The notes under the pieces are model-generated. The model did no database searches. It was given only the letters and a program-made list of their open reading frames with translations, and was not told the origin of the DNA. Of a stretch of DNA of 64,000 nucleotides, positions 7,660 to 15,268 are shown piece by piece. The translations under genes were made by a program, and so were the position numbers. The first letter of the stretch is position 1; every line of letters begins with the position of its first letter. This stretch comes from a virus, in IMG/VR virus record IMGVR_UViG_3300025101_002824, positions 1 to 64,000 of that record; one strand, 5' to 3'.

Positions 7660-7727
7660 TGGCGCAATGTGTATGTGGTAAAACAAAAGATGAAAATGGG
7701 AACTGTGATGGTTCTCACAACAGCTAG
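7659..7727 (+). CDS. 22-residue mini CDGSH iron-sulfur peptide
   Basis: The complete product is 22 residues and contains CVCGKTKDENGNCDGSH. This reproduces the CDGSH iron-sulfur ligand set: Cys4, Cys6, Cys16 and His20, with the CDGSH signature intact. The spacing between second and third Cys is one residue longer than in mitoNEET-type domains. The ATG overlaps the holin stop (TAATG), which supports translation. Binding a 2Fe-2S cluster would be extraordinary in so short a peptide and may need dimerisation. Function unknown. Confidence 0.6.
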   Translation: MAQCVCGKTKDENGNCDGSHNS

Positions 7728-7732
7728 TAAGA

Positions 7733-8104
7733 ATGTATGCTTATCAGATTGACTTAATTAGAGTTATTGATGGAGATACTATTGATGCTTATATTGATTT
7801 AGGCTTTAGTGTAAAAGTTAAAAAACGTATAAGACTTGCTGGTATAAATACTCCTGAGTCAAGAACAAGAGACCTTGAAGAAAAGAAAAAAGGTCTTGCA
7901 GCTAAAGATAGACTTAAAACTCTATTAGAAGGATGTGATAAAATACTTTTAGATTCACAAGGTGTAGGTAAGTTTGGAAGATGTCTAGGTAAACTATCAA
8001 TTGATAGAGTAGATGGATCAGATAAACTTACTATGATCTGTGTGAATGATTTATTAATCTCTGAAGGTCATGCAGTAGCATACCATGGAGGAAAAAGAAA
8101 ATAG
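7733..8104 (+). CDS. Thermonuclease-like (SNase) endonuclease
   Basis: 123 residues covering one staphylococcal-nuclease OB-fold domain. Visible landmarks are VIDGDTIDAYIDLGF, then RIRLAGINTPES with the catalytic Arg and Asp context, GKFGRCLGKL with the second catalytic Arg, and a final LISEGHAVAYHGG. The active residues appear present. Such nucleases cut DNA or RNA. In phages they may degrade host nucleic acid or act in packaging. No signal peptide, so it acts in the cytoplasm. It lies 5 bases after the CDGSH peptide. Confidence 0.9.
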   Translation: MYAYQIDLIRVIDGDTIDAYIDLGFSVKVKKRIRLAGINTPESRTRDLEEKKKGLAAKDRLKTLLEGCDKILLDSQGVGKFGRCLGKLSIDRVDGSDKLTMICVNDLLISEGHAVAYHGGKRK

Positions 8105-8105
8105 A

Positions 8106-8267
8106 ATGAAAAAAATAAATTGGATAAATAGTTTTAAATCTAATAATAAAAGTGAGATTTATAAAGTAGAACTTAGAATTGGAACTTTTAGTGCATTAGA
8201 ACTTTTAATAAATGCAGTTAGATTTAGGTTTATGATTTTTAACGTAGGATTTGAGATAGAATTTTAG
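8106..8267 (+). CDS. Small hydrophobic-C-terminal protein
   Basis: 53 residues from the ATG at 8106, which follows the nuclease stop by one base. The N-terminal half is charged; the second half reads RIGTFSALELLINAVRFRFMIFNVGFEIEF, amphipathic beta-like with a terminal Phe. Similar short 'FN-G-EI' proteins occur in other phages to my recollection, without known role. Confidence 0.6.
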   Translation: MKKINWINSFKSNNKSEIYKVELRIGTFSALELLINAVRFRFMIFNVGFEIEF

Positions 8268-8283
8268 TATATTATAATGTATT

Positions 8284-8556
8284 ATGCCTGCTAAAAGAAA
8301 TTATAAAAAAGAATATAAGAAGTTTCAGTCTTCTACTAAATCTAAAAAAGATAGAGCAGCTAGAAATAAAGCACGTAGAGAAGGACTTAAAGTAGGTAAA
8401 GTACGTAAGGGAGATGGAAAAGATCTTCATCACCCAAATGGACCACGTTCTCAGAAGACGGTAGCAATGTCAGCTTCTAAAAACCGTGGTAAGAAAGAGA
8501 AAAGCAGAGTAAAGGGTAGTAAAAGAAATTATCCTAAAACAAGGAAAAAAAGGTAA
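8284..8556 (+). CDS. Basic protein with HNH-like remnant
   Basis: 90 residues, extremely basic. Order: RNYKKEYKKFQS, then DRAARNKARREGLKVGKV, KGDGKDLHHPNG and a C-terminal SASKNRGKKEK. The GKDLHH...NG...S-x-S-x-NR layout resembles small phage HNH-fold proteins, but the second metal-binding and catalytic positions are not all visible, so it may be an inactive or DNA-binding version. It uses the GTATTATGCC start context. Function unknown; DNA binding is likely from composition. Confidence 0.7.
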   Translation: MPAKRNYKKEYKKFQSSTKSKKDRAARNKARREGLKVGKVRKGDGKDLHHPNGPRSQKTVAMSASKNRGKKEKSRVKGSKRNYPKTRKKR

Positions 8557-8576
8557 CAATTTTAAAATAAAAAAAA

Positions 8577-8996
8577 ATGGCAACAATTACAAGTAGATTA
8601 ACATTGACGGGCACTGGTACAACTAGTGACGTTTTAAACATTATTAAAGAGAAAGCTCTTACAATAACAAGTCCAGCTGTTCAAGTTGGTACAGTAACAT
8701 TAACAACAGCATTTGCAACAACGTTAGATGATCTTAATGGAACTAAGAATTCTACAACTGATACATTCTTATATCTCATGAATACATCTAGTGGCACTGA
8801 AACAGTACATGCACAAGTTGTAGCAACTCAATCAGGTTGTACAGGTGATTCTTGTGCATTAACACAATCTCCATTAGTTAAATTAGCTAAAGGTGAATTT
8901 GCAATGATTCCTCTTGAAGCAGCAGCTCATGTACAATTTAAAGGATCTGCTACTACTGCAGTTATGGAGTACGGATTCTGGACAAGATCAGTCTAA
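8577..8996 (+). CDS. Thr/Ala-rich virion protein candidate
   Basis: 139 residues, dominated by Thr, Ala, Ser and Val strands (MATITSRLTLTGTGTTSD at the start) with a Cys pair in GCTGDSCAL and ending YGFWTRSV. The pattern fits a small head or tail decoration protein. It is the last plus-strand gene before the strand switch, and its TAA overlaps the TAG of the opposing gene (CTAA). No family recognised. Confidence 0.65.
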   Translation: MATITSRLTLTGTGTTSDVLNIIKEKALTITSPAVQVGTVTLTTAFATTLDDLNGTKNSTTDTFLYLMNTSSGTETVHAQVVATQSGCTGDSCALTQSPLVKLAKGEFAMIPLEAAAHVQFKGSATTAVMEYGFWTRSV

Positions 8997-9190
8997 GGAA
9001 CTACTAAAGGTTCTAAGTAATTGATTGCCCAATTATAAGCAGCAACTGGGTAGGTAAATAGTTTTCTTTTTCTTTTTACCCACCCGGTTGTTTTCTTTTC
9101 ATATATTGTCATTTCCCATTTTTTTCCTTTTGGTATACAGCTTGGCCAATACCCTCTTTTAGTAAGTAATTTAATGTCTTCTTTATACAT
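8993..9190 (-). CDS. Small unknown protein at the convergent junction
   Basis: 65 residues, basic with many aromatic residues (GYWPSCIPKGKKWEMTIYEK, YNWAINYLEPL). The ATG overlaps the stop of the radical-SAM-like gene (TGATG), so it is translated behind it. Its stop codon overlaps that of the plus-strand gene. No recognised domain. Confidence 0.65.
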   Translation of the reverse strand: MYKEDIKLLTKRGYWPSCIPKGKKWEMTIYEKKTTGWVKRKRKLFTYPVAAYNWAINYLEPLVVP

Positions 9191-10026
9191 CAGAATATAT
9201 ATCTTATTGTTTCTATGTCAAAATAGTTTGCATAGATTTGCTTAAACATTTCTAGAAGCTTATGTTTTTTTGCTATTGGATAGCGCATCACTCCTGATCC
9301 ATTTTTAACTTCATCAGAATATTTCATAATGTCACGGGCTTCATCACTAGCTTTAATCATTTGATTAACGTGATTGGTTAATGCAATAACTTCACATTTA
9401 TTTTCACCTGCTACTTCTTTAACACGTTTAAATAACTGATCATAATGCTTAGACCACCCTGGCATAAATATAAGTGGAGAAAAATTTAAATGTACTTCCC
9501 ATCCTAAATCCTTAAGTCTATTAACATCTTGTATCCTAGATTCAATTTTTTGCATCTTAGGTTCTAATACATCTGAATAAGCTTGAGGCATGAGACTTAC
9601 CCTTACTCTAGGTGGTTTATTAAAATGATTAACATCAAGTTTAAGTAATCCTGGATACTTAGTAGCCATAGTACTATTAAGTTGTGGATGATTATCAAAA
9701 CGTTTAAGGTAATCATGTAATGGTTCAGGCATATGCTTTTGCATCAGAACTAAATCTGAGTTGCATGCAATGTCTACCATTGTATATACTGGATCTTGCT
9801 GGTTAGGAACTTTAGTATAGCTTGCTTCCCAGTCAAGAACAGAATTAAATATGTCATTAACATTAGTATTAACAAATACTCTACGTCCATTAAATCTAGA
9901 CATATAACAGTAAGTGTTTACACAACCCCCCATACATCCGTAGATTATATTAGGAGCTATGCAATCACTACTATTATTGTTTGTTTTTGTTACTAATGTT
10001 TTTGTTACTTGTTTCTTGATGGCCAT
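9190..10026 (-). CDS. Radical SAM / spore photoproduct lyase-like protein
   Basis: 278 residues. The N-terminal NIIYGCMGGCVNTYCYMSRF places Cys31, Cys35 and Cys40 in the position of a radical SAM 4Fe-4S loop, and the YGC...C..YCY context is like spore photoproduct lyases. Spacing is CX3CX4C, not the canonical CX3CX2C. Later segments (RVRVSLMPQAYSDVLEPK, LGWEVHLNFSPLIF) resemble strands of a TIM barrel in SPL-like proteins. If active it could repair DNA lesions or modify a nucleotide. This is inference; the extra residues in the cluster loop leave activity open. Confidence 0.6.
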   Translation of the reverse strand: MAIKKQVTKTLVTKTNNNSSDCIAPNIIYGCMGGCVNTYCYMSRFNGRRVFVNTNVNDIFNSVLDWEASYTKVPNQQDPVYTMVDIACNSDLVLMQKHMPEPLHDYLKRFDNHPQLNSTMATKYPGLLKLDVNHFNKPPRVRVSLMPQAYSDVLEPKMQKIESRIQDVNRLKDLGWEVHLNFSPLIFMPGWSKHYDQLFKRVKEVAGENKCEVIALTNHVNQMIKASDEARDIMKYSDEVKNGSGVMRYPIAKKHKLLEMFKQIYANYFDIETIRYIF

Positions 10027-10041
10027 ATAACTACTATATTT

Positions 10042-10251
10042 TTATTCCCAGTAGCAGAATACAAATTCATTTCCTTTATCATTTTTTTTTGTTTTTAAAA
10101 ACGGTATTCCCGTTCTCTCATTAGTAATAATCTCTTTGTCAGAAGGTAAATCTATTTCTTTATAACCTTCTAAGAGTTCTTTTCTAAATACACGCATTGG
10201 TACATTTGTCTTAGACATCTTTTCTTGTAATATGTATCCTTTATATCTCAT
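10042..10251 (-). CDS. Small unknown protein
   Basis: 69 residues, mixed charge, beginning MRYKGYILQEKM and ending NEFVFCYWE. No membrane segment or metal motif. It overlaps the end of the upstream small membrane ORF and lies 15 bases before the radical-SAM-like gene in the same direction. Function unknown. Confidence 0.65.
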   Translation of the reverse strand: MRYKGYILQEKMSKTNVPMRVFRKELLEGYKEIDLPSDKEIITNERTGIPFLKTKKNDKGNEFVFCYWE

Positions 10252-10321
10252 TATTTTTTTTAAATTTTATAAAGATAATCCAATATACAGCAACTAATAT
10301 GGCAAAACCAAAAGTGCTCAA
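10241..10321 (-). CDS. Second membrane helix of a TAG-split small ORF
   Basis: 26 codons beginning at a TTG directly after an in-frame TAG. The product would contain one strong helix (FGFAILVAVYWIIFIKF) and a KKNNE tail. It is in the same frame as the 31-residue membrane ORF immediately upstream. Either a separate TTG-initiated peptide, a readthrough extension, or the tail of a gene broken by a nonsense change. The stop overlaps the start region of the next gene. Confidence 0.35.
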   Translation of the reverse strand: MSTFGFAILVAVYWIIFIKFKKNNEI

Positions 10322-10417
10322 CTATATATGTGTTTTTATAATAAGTAAAAGGGTTGTGATCAATAGACCACAAAACCCTATAAATGCTCCTATATAACTA
10401 CTTCTTGAGTTTTTCAT
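10322..10417 (-). CDS. 31-residue single-helix membrane peptide
   Basis: Starts MKNSRSSYIGAFIGFCG and continues as a hydrophobic helix LLITTLLLIIKTHI before a TAG stop. Its start overlaps the end of the neighbouring membrane peptide gene by 20 bases in another frame. Together with the downstream helix in the same frame it would form a two-helix hairpin protein of ~58 residues. Function unknown; small membrane proteins in early phage operons often act on the host envelope (inference). Confidence 0.45.
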   Translation of the reverse strand: MKNSRSSYIGAFIGFCGLLITTLLLIIKTHI

Positions 10418-10490
10418 CAAATTGTGTAACTGCATAGGCACCGGTAGCTAAACCAGCAAAGTAAATCATAATAGCCCAAAATAATTCCAT
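10398..10490 (-). CDS. 30-residue membrane peptide
   Basis: Starts MELFWAIMIYFAGLATGAYAV and ends FDEKLKK: one transmembrane helix and a charged tail. The start is in the AATTATGG context shared by real genes here. It is located just downstream of the tRNA on the same strand. No family recognised; support is context and composition only. Confidence 0.5.
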   Translation of the reverse strand: MELFWAIMIYFAGLATGAYAVTQFDEKLKK

Positions 10491-10513
10491 AATTAATAAT
10501 TTTTGATTAATAG

Positions 10514-10587
10514 TACACCCAGTAGGACTTGAACCTACAACCTACAGCTTAGAAGGCTGTTGCTCTATCCAGTTGAGCTATGGGTGT
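10514..10587 (-). tRNA. tRNA-Arg (anticodon UCU)
   Basis: On the minus strand a full cloverleaf can be drawn: acceptor ACACCCA pairs with TGGGTGT (7 bp), anticodon stem ACAGC/GCTGT around the loop CTTCTAA (anticodon TCT), and T arm GTAGG-TTCAAGT-CCTAC. CCA is not encoded. It reads AGA, the arginine codon that dominates this AT-rich phage, so it probably supplements the host pool. It is the only tRNA I could find. Confidence 0.92.
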
Positions 10588-10639
10588 ATAAACAGAGGGC
10601 CAAACAAATAGAATAAAAAAACCCTCTGTTTCACACAAA

Positions 10640-11089
10640 TCACAGATCTAATTTCTGTTGATTTGGATTTTCAGCTTCATTATCTATAGCCATTAGTAAT
10701 AATAATAAATAACCAACAACATCTCTAACAGTGTCTTCAGTTTTATCATTAATACCTCTATTAGCTATTCTAGATAATTTATCATCTAATCTTGCTTTAA
10801 TAGCCTCAACGGGCCCAAGCTTACTAAATATATTTACAGGTTCAAGAGCAGTGTTACCATAAGCAGCATTCTTTTCTTTTAATAAGTCAGTAATGCTTTC
10901 AGCAATAGTATCTAAATGTTCTGCAAATTCTGCATTTTTCCAATTACTTGATACCTCTTCTAGATTATACGGTTTATTAAATTTTAAACCTGGTGGACAA
11001 TCCATCTTAAGATCATAACTAAATGGATAATTACGTTTTAAATCATAATAGTACTCATTATGTTTTTCATCTTTTTTCTTTTTACTCAT
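10640..11089 (-). CDS. DUF1599-like (nucleotide-modification-associated) protein
   Basis: 149 residues. The C-terminal ~80 residues show the DUF1599 pattern: ITDLLKEKNAAYGNTALEP, then NIFSKL, AIKARLDDKLSRI, and EDTVRDVVGYLLLLLMAI. This all-helical domain recurs in phages and is linked to nucleotide metabolism or modification, biochemistry unresolved. The N-terminus is charged. It overlaps the DUF932-like gene by ATGA, so the two are co-translated. Confidence 0.75.
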   Translation of the reverse strand: MSKKKKDEKHNEYYYDLKRNYPFSYDLKMDCPPGLKFNKPYNLEEVSSNWKNAEFAEHLDTIAESITDLLKEKNAAYGNTALEPVNIFSKLGPVEAIKARLDDKLSRIANRGINDKTEDTVRDVVGYLLLLLMAIDNEAENPNQQKLDL

Positions 11090-11961
11090 AGTGTAAATAT
11101 GTTTGATGAAGAATTATAATTATCTTGTTCATTTTCCGGAATTTTACCATCAGGCAGTTCTATTAAATGTTCTTCAGGCATTTGAATATCATCTTCAGGA
11201 TTAACATAAGTATCTTTAGTATTGTTTTTAGTATTACTTAAGCACTCAGCTGTCATAAACTCATGAAACTTAGCTTGATTCTTCATCCAATTACGTGGAT
11301 GAGTACTCTTTAATGCATGTGTAACATGATTATAAAATGCCCAAGCACATGCATCAGATACATTATAATCATATGATGCTTTTTCTATCTCAGCTTTTAC
11401 ACATGACATTTGTTGTGAGTCAAGAAGTTTTTCTTCAATAAACAATCTACCTAAAAATTCTGCTTGTTGTTTTTTATCTAATGATATATCTTTCATATCA
11501 TTTTTATCTTGAACAAGTTGATTAAAGTTTTGTGATGCTATGCTTATTTGTTGTGCAATTGATACTGCAATGTCTGCATTAGCAGTACCTGTATGCTTAC
11601 GACCATAATTAGCCATGTCACCATGAATCATTCCATTATTACATACTAATACATAAGCTCCTACTCCACATTGAAATCTAGTGCTTTTATCATAAGAGTT
11701 TGTCCAAGCAAACATCATGCTTAATTCATCATCTGAAACAGAGTTAACCCCAGATATATTATATATACCTTGGGCTACTCTAGCATTCATGCTTGCTTTA
11801 AACATTTGATTGTTTATTTTAAAACCATTAACTTTTAATAGTTTTTGTGTGTGATCCATCACTTCTTTATGTGATACCACTGTATACGTCTTACCATGTG
11901 TTGGTAAGGGTGCATTTTCTAAATAAATTTTGGTTGTTGTAACCGCTTTTTTATGTCCCAT
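11086..11961 (-). CDS. DUF932-family phage/plasmid protein
   Basis: 291 residues from the ATG at 11961, which has the AATTATGG context; an in-frame TTG nine bases upstream is less likely. The core contains FAWTNSYDKSTRFQCGVGAY and VLVCNNGMIHGD, the NSYD...G-x-x-V-x-VC-NGM signature of DUF932 (phage/plasmid-like TIGR03299 type). Function is not established; related genes accompany replication loci. The C-terminus is an acidic, flexible tail ending SSSNIFTL, a tip shared with the protein encoded at 30955-31602. It lies directly downstream of DNA polymerase. Confidence 0.8.
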   Translation of the reverse strand: MGHKKAVTTTKIYLENAPLPTHGKTYTVVSHKEVMDHTQKLLKVNGFKINNQMFKASMNARVAQGIYNISGVNSVSDDELSMMFAWTNSYDKSTRFQCGVGAYVLVCNNGMIHGDMANYGRKHTGTANADIAVSIAQQISIASQNFNQLVQDKNDMKDISLDKKQQAEFLGRLFIEEKLLDSQQMSCVKAEIEKASYDYNVSDACAWAFYNHVTHALKSTHPRNWMKNQAKFHEFMTAECLSNTKNNTKDTYVNPEDDIQMPEEHLIELPDGKIPENEQDNYNSSSNIFTL

Positions 11962-11972
11962 AATTGTCAAAT

Positions 11973-13970
11973 TTAATCAAATAAATTCAATTGATTACTA
12001 GTAAAACCTAAAATATTATTGACTTCTTTTTCAATAGCTTGCTGATAATATTTATAGTTTATATCATAATCATAAAATTTATTTTTCAGTTCCATTTTGT
12101 TAAACATAGTTGTCATCCAAGGTCCAGCTTCTAACTGTATAATACGACCATCATTCTTATTAACTTTAACTAATTTAGCACCATTGTTGCTAACATAATA
12201 TCTGTTAATTTTTTGTTGGTTATCAGATTGAACAGTGCCATCTTTTACATATTCAGCTTTTACTTGCCAACCACTATTAGTTTTACTACCTATACAATAG
12301 TCTAGTATATTAGTATTTTCTTTAAGATAATCTTCAGGTAATTTATTATTTACAAAATACTCATAGATACCTTTAGGAATAACCAGTTTAGATTTGTTTT
12401 TATGCAACGCTAGACCTGTAAATTCAAATCTACCTTTACATTTAACAGGAGCATAATAAAACTTATCCTTTTCTACTTTAAATAAATAGTGTGGATTTTT
12501 TTGTTTTATTGTTCTCCATGTAGTTAAGTCTGTCTCAACAAATTTAAAAATACCAATATAATTATTAACATCTCCAAAGATAAGTCTCTGATACTCATCA
12601 TGTTCTAAATTAAGTTGTGTTAACTCCTCCCATTGTTTGCATACTTTGAAATATTCTTCCTTTGCTGACTCAGGAATAATAGTCTCAATACCATCTGTAT
12701 TTTGCATAATTGCACGTGCTTCTGGTATTGCTTCCATAATCATTTCATAAAGCATCATTAGGGTTAATTGACCATTGATTGTAATACGCATTGTAAACTC
12801 TGGATCATACAAGAAAGAATTCTTATCATTAGAGAGACCATATGTACTGTTAAGTATAATTTTATATACATAGTTCATAGGATTACTCTTAGGAATCTTT
12901 TTTCTTTCTTCAAAGAACCATTCATATAGTTCACAAAATTGATCCTTTGCTAAATGAGCAGGGGACCATTTGTTTTTAATTGCTAAATTAGGATAGAAAG
13001 ATGTAACATCTGAAGACATAATTATTTCACCTTCTTTAGGTTCATATATACCGGCTTTACTTGCACCGTGTACACCACCTAAACCAAAATCTGTTTTAAC
13101 TCCTTTGTATTTAACACTGTACTTAAAAGCCCCTTTTATACTAAGAGGATTTAATTCTACAGTTTTAAATCTATCAAGAAGCAATTGAAACTCCGGTGTC
13201 TTAAATGTTATATAAGGCAGTATAATATTTTCTAGTTTTATTACACGCCTAAATGTTCTCATCTTTTTTAACTCATACTTAGGAATATTTAATTCTTTAC
13301 TTAAGTAGAATGCAAACAGTTCCTTAGATATTCTAGGTTCTGATGCATTAAATAAGTTAATATTATATTCTTTAGATAAGTTAATTCTTAATCCTATAAG
13401 CTCTTTAGATCTATTATAGATTTCTTGAGTTGCATTAACATCATTAATACAATAATCAATAACCATATCAACCTCTTCATCAGTTGTTATTTTTGACTCA
13501 TGATCAATAGGCATATCAAGAATGTTATTCCAATCCATAGTATATTCAATCCACTTGAGGCTAGACCGTTTGGCCATATTGTCCCAATGATTAAGTTTGA
13601 ATACATCTATTTGAGGAATGATCATTTTCCATTCTGGATACTTAGAGAATTCTTTATTGTTGGATCTTTGAATTGTTGCTTGTGCTTCATCATAAATATG
13701 ACGTACTAAGTCTTCTATGTCTGCTTTTAACACCGCTTGCTTCTTATCAAGAAACCAATGTGTTATTTGCGCATCAAATCCTAATCCATTAAATGATATA
13801 TGATATTCTCTATTATTTTTATTTTGTTCAAGAAATTCTATAAATGCTTTTCTATCATCTCTTTTTGAATGAATTACAAATACTTTGTACTCTTCTTTTT
13901 TATAATGTTTAAATACACCACAAAAGAAATTACTAAGTGTTTCATAATCCATTACCCAATGGTTCTTCAT
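11973..13970 (-). CDS. Family B DNA polymerase with 3'-5' exonuclease
   Basis: 665 residues. Exonuclease motifs: MDYET (Asp8, Glu10), SFNGLGFDAQI (Asp66) and YCINDVNAT. Polymerase motif A is SSDVTSFYPNL (Asp321), motif B is KIILNSTYGLSND (~370-382) and motif C is MQNTDGIET (Asp426), an NTDG variant of the usual DTD. The last residues read NQLNLFD, matching the bacterial sliding-clamp-binding pentapeptide QLxLF, so the enzyme may use the host beta clamp (inference). It is the phage replicative polymerase. Shorter than cellular PolB, in the phage range. ATGA overlap with the downstream small membrane gene. Confidence 0.93.
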   Translation of the reverse strand: MKNHWVMDYETLSNFFCGVFKHYKKEEYKVFVIHSKRDDRKAFIEFLEQNKNNREYHISFNGLGFDAQITHWFLDKKQAVLKADIEDLVRHIYDEAQATIQRSNNKEFSKYPEWKMIIPQIDVFKLNHWDNMAKRSSLKWIEYTMDWNNILDMPIDHESKITTDEEVDMVIDYCINDVNATQEIYNRSKELIGLRINLSKEYNINLFNASEPRISKELFAFYLSKELNIPKYELKKMRTFRRVIKLENIILPYITFKTPEFQLLLDRFKTVELNPLSIKGAFKYSVKYKGVKTDFGLGGVHGASKAGIYEPKEGEIIMSSDVTSFYPNLAIKNKWSPAHLAKDQFCELYEWFFEERKKIPKSNPMNYVYKIILNSTYGLSNDKNSFLYDPEFTMRITINGQLTLMMLYEMIMEAIPEARAIMQNTDGIETIIPESAKEEYFKVCKQWEELTQLNLEHDEYQRLIFGDVNNYIGIFKFVETDLTTWRTIKQKNPHYLFKVEKDKFYYAPVKCKGRFEFTGLALHKNKSKLVIPKGIYEYFVNNKLPEDYLKENTNILDYCIGSKTNSGWQVKAEYVKDGTVQSDNQQKINRYYVSNNGAKLVKVNKNDGRIIQLEAGPWMTTMFNKMELKNKFYDYDINYKYYQQAIEKEVNNILGFTSNQLNLFD

Positions 13971-14155
13971 ATTTTATGCTTACCCCATTTAGAATCTTGT
14001 GCATCCATATCAGCTTTATGATTTTTATCTAAATCAAATTTTTTTAAATTTTCTTTAAATTTTTTCATTTCTTCTACTTGTCTACCATGATCTAAAGCAT
14101 ATGCACCAAGTCTTATTATAGCTAAAAATACTATACCAATAATTAATAATTCCAT
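13967..14155 (-). CDS. Small single-pass membrane protein
   Basis: 62 residues from the ATG at 14155; a longer TTG form would begin inside the terminator tail. It starts MELLIIGIVFLAIIRLGAYA, one N-terminal helix, followed by a charged cytoplasmic-type coil (EEMKKFKENLKKFDLDKN). It lies just after a terminator-like hairpin and overlaps the polymerase start by ATGA, so it leads the polymerase transcript. Role unknown. Confidence 0.65.
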   Translation of the reverse strand: MELLIIGIVFLAIIRLGAYALDHGRQVEEMKKFKENLKKFDLDKNHKADMDAQDSKWGKHKI

Positions 14156-14173
14156 AAATAAATAGATTAGACC

Positions 14174-14198
14174 CAAAAAAAGGGACCGGAGTCCCTTT
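14174..14198 (-). terminator. Rho-independent terminator (minus strand)
   Basis: Read on the minus strand, AAGGGAC-TCCG-GTCCCTT forms a 7-bp stem with a 4-base loop followed directly by a run of T. It sits between the stop at 14226 and the start at 14155, and should end the transcript of the genes to its right. Confidence 0.85.
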
Positions 14199-14225
14199 CT
14201 GTGGATTGGTTAATAAAGAAAACTC

Positions 14226-14678
14226 CTAAACAAGGTTTAGGTTTGTGGCTTTCTCAGAGGAAAGTGCTCTTTTCATTTCTTCTACATCATTATCAATGAT
14301 TGTATTAAAGTCATATGAATCAGCATTAATTGCAAATTCTTTGATAAAACTTTTAATTTCATCAACTTCTACAATATAATACTCAGCATGCGTATCCATC
14401 ATCACTCTTTGTTCTTTTACCTTTTTACCGTTTGGTCTAGGTTTGATTTTGGTTTGTACTTCATCACCATTGTCATCAATTTTAGGAACAAAATGATATG
14501 AACTTTTGCTTATTTTAGAAATAACAGCAAGTATTTTACTACTTGGGTCAAATATAACCTCTACATAAGGACAATCCTCAAGTACAGGCATTAATTTAAA
14601 TGTTTTGTATGGTCCCCAATTAGATGTTGTTAACAACATGTTTTGTCCATACGTTGGTTTTTTGTTTTCTTTACTCAT
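14226..14678 (-). CDS. Unknown conserved-looking early protein
   Basis: 150 residues, no membrane or metal motif. Contains strands around CPYVEVIFDPSSKILAVISK and a charged middle, with an acidic helical C-terminus (DNDVEEMKRALSSEK). The start overlaps the upstream gene's stop (ATGA). Last gene before the terminator at 14174-14198. Family not recognised. Confidence 0.7.
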   Translation of the reverse strand: MSKENKKPTYGQNMLLTTSNWGPYKTFKLMPVLEDCPYVEVIFDPSSKILAVISKISKSSYHFVPKIDDNGDEVQTKIKPRPNGKKVKEQRVMMDTHAEYYIVEVDEIKSFIKEFAINADSYDFNTIIDNDVEEMKRALSSEKATNLNLV

Positions 14679-15268
14679 GTTAAAATATATTTTGAATTAG
14701 AATACAAAGATAAAAACTTTTTTGAAAAAATAGCTTTTGGGTCAGGTTTTTTATAGACCAACTTTTCTTTTTCTAAATCCGGTTTATCACACAATTCATA
14801 TACTTCTTCTAATTGTGATACATTTACATTTAGTTCTTCTGCATATTGTGTATGATAATATTCTGGATACAAAAATTCTTCTATGTATTGTGAAATAGCT
14901 CCTTTCTCACCAAAAAAGTTCATAATGATTTCTTTTGTTGACTCAAGAACTTCTGAATATTTACCACGGCTAATCTTATTATAGCAAGAGGCAATATCAC
15001 TCATATCAAATATGTATAAGTGAATATTTTTAGCCAAAGGTACATAGTCATAAAAATATATATTAGATAATAAATACTTATTCTCAAACTCTTTCCATTC
15101 ATCTGTTTCTTTTTGCTCATACAAACACATAAATTTTTTGTCTTTAATAGTATAATTATCTTCCCAGGTTAAAAATGTTTCAACAGGAACAAAATCAACC
15201 CCTCTCTTTATACTAAGTAAAGGATAGAGGAAGATCTTGCTCTTTTGAAAATATTTTTTATACATCAT
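14675..15268 (-). CDS. Unknown early protein
   Basis: 197 residues, rich in Tyr, Lys and Glu, mostly helical in appearance. It is coupled to the PD-(D/E)XK nuclease upstream by an ATGA overlap and to the next gene downstream in the same way, suggesting a functional link with DNA processing (inference). No recognised motif. Confidence 0.7.
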   Translation of the reverse strand: MMYKKYFQKSKIFLYPLLSIKRGVDFVPVETFLTWEDNYTIKDKKFMCLYEQKETDEWKEFENKYLLSNIYFYDYVPLAKNIHLYIFDMSDIASCYNKISRGKYSEVLESTKEIIMNFFGEKGAISQYIEEFLYPEYYHTQYAEELNVNVSQLEEVYELCDKPDLEKEKLVYKKPDPKAIFSKKFLSLYSNSKYILT

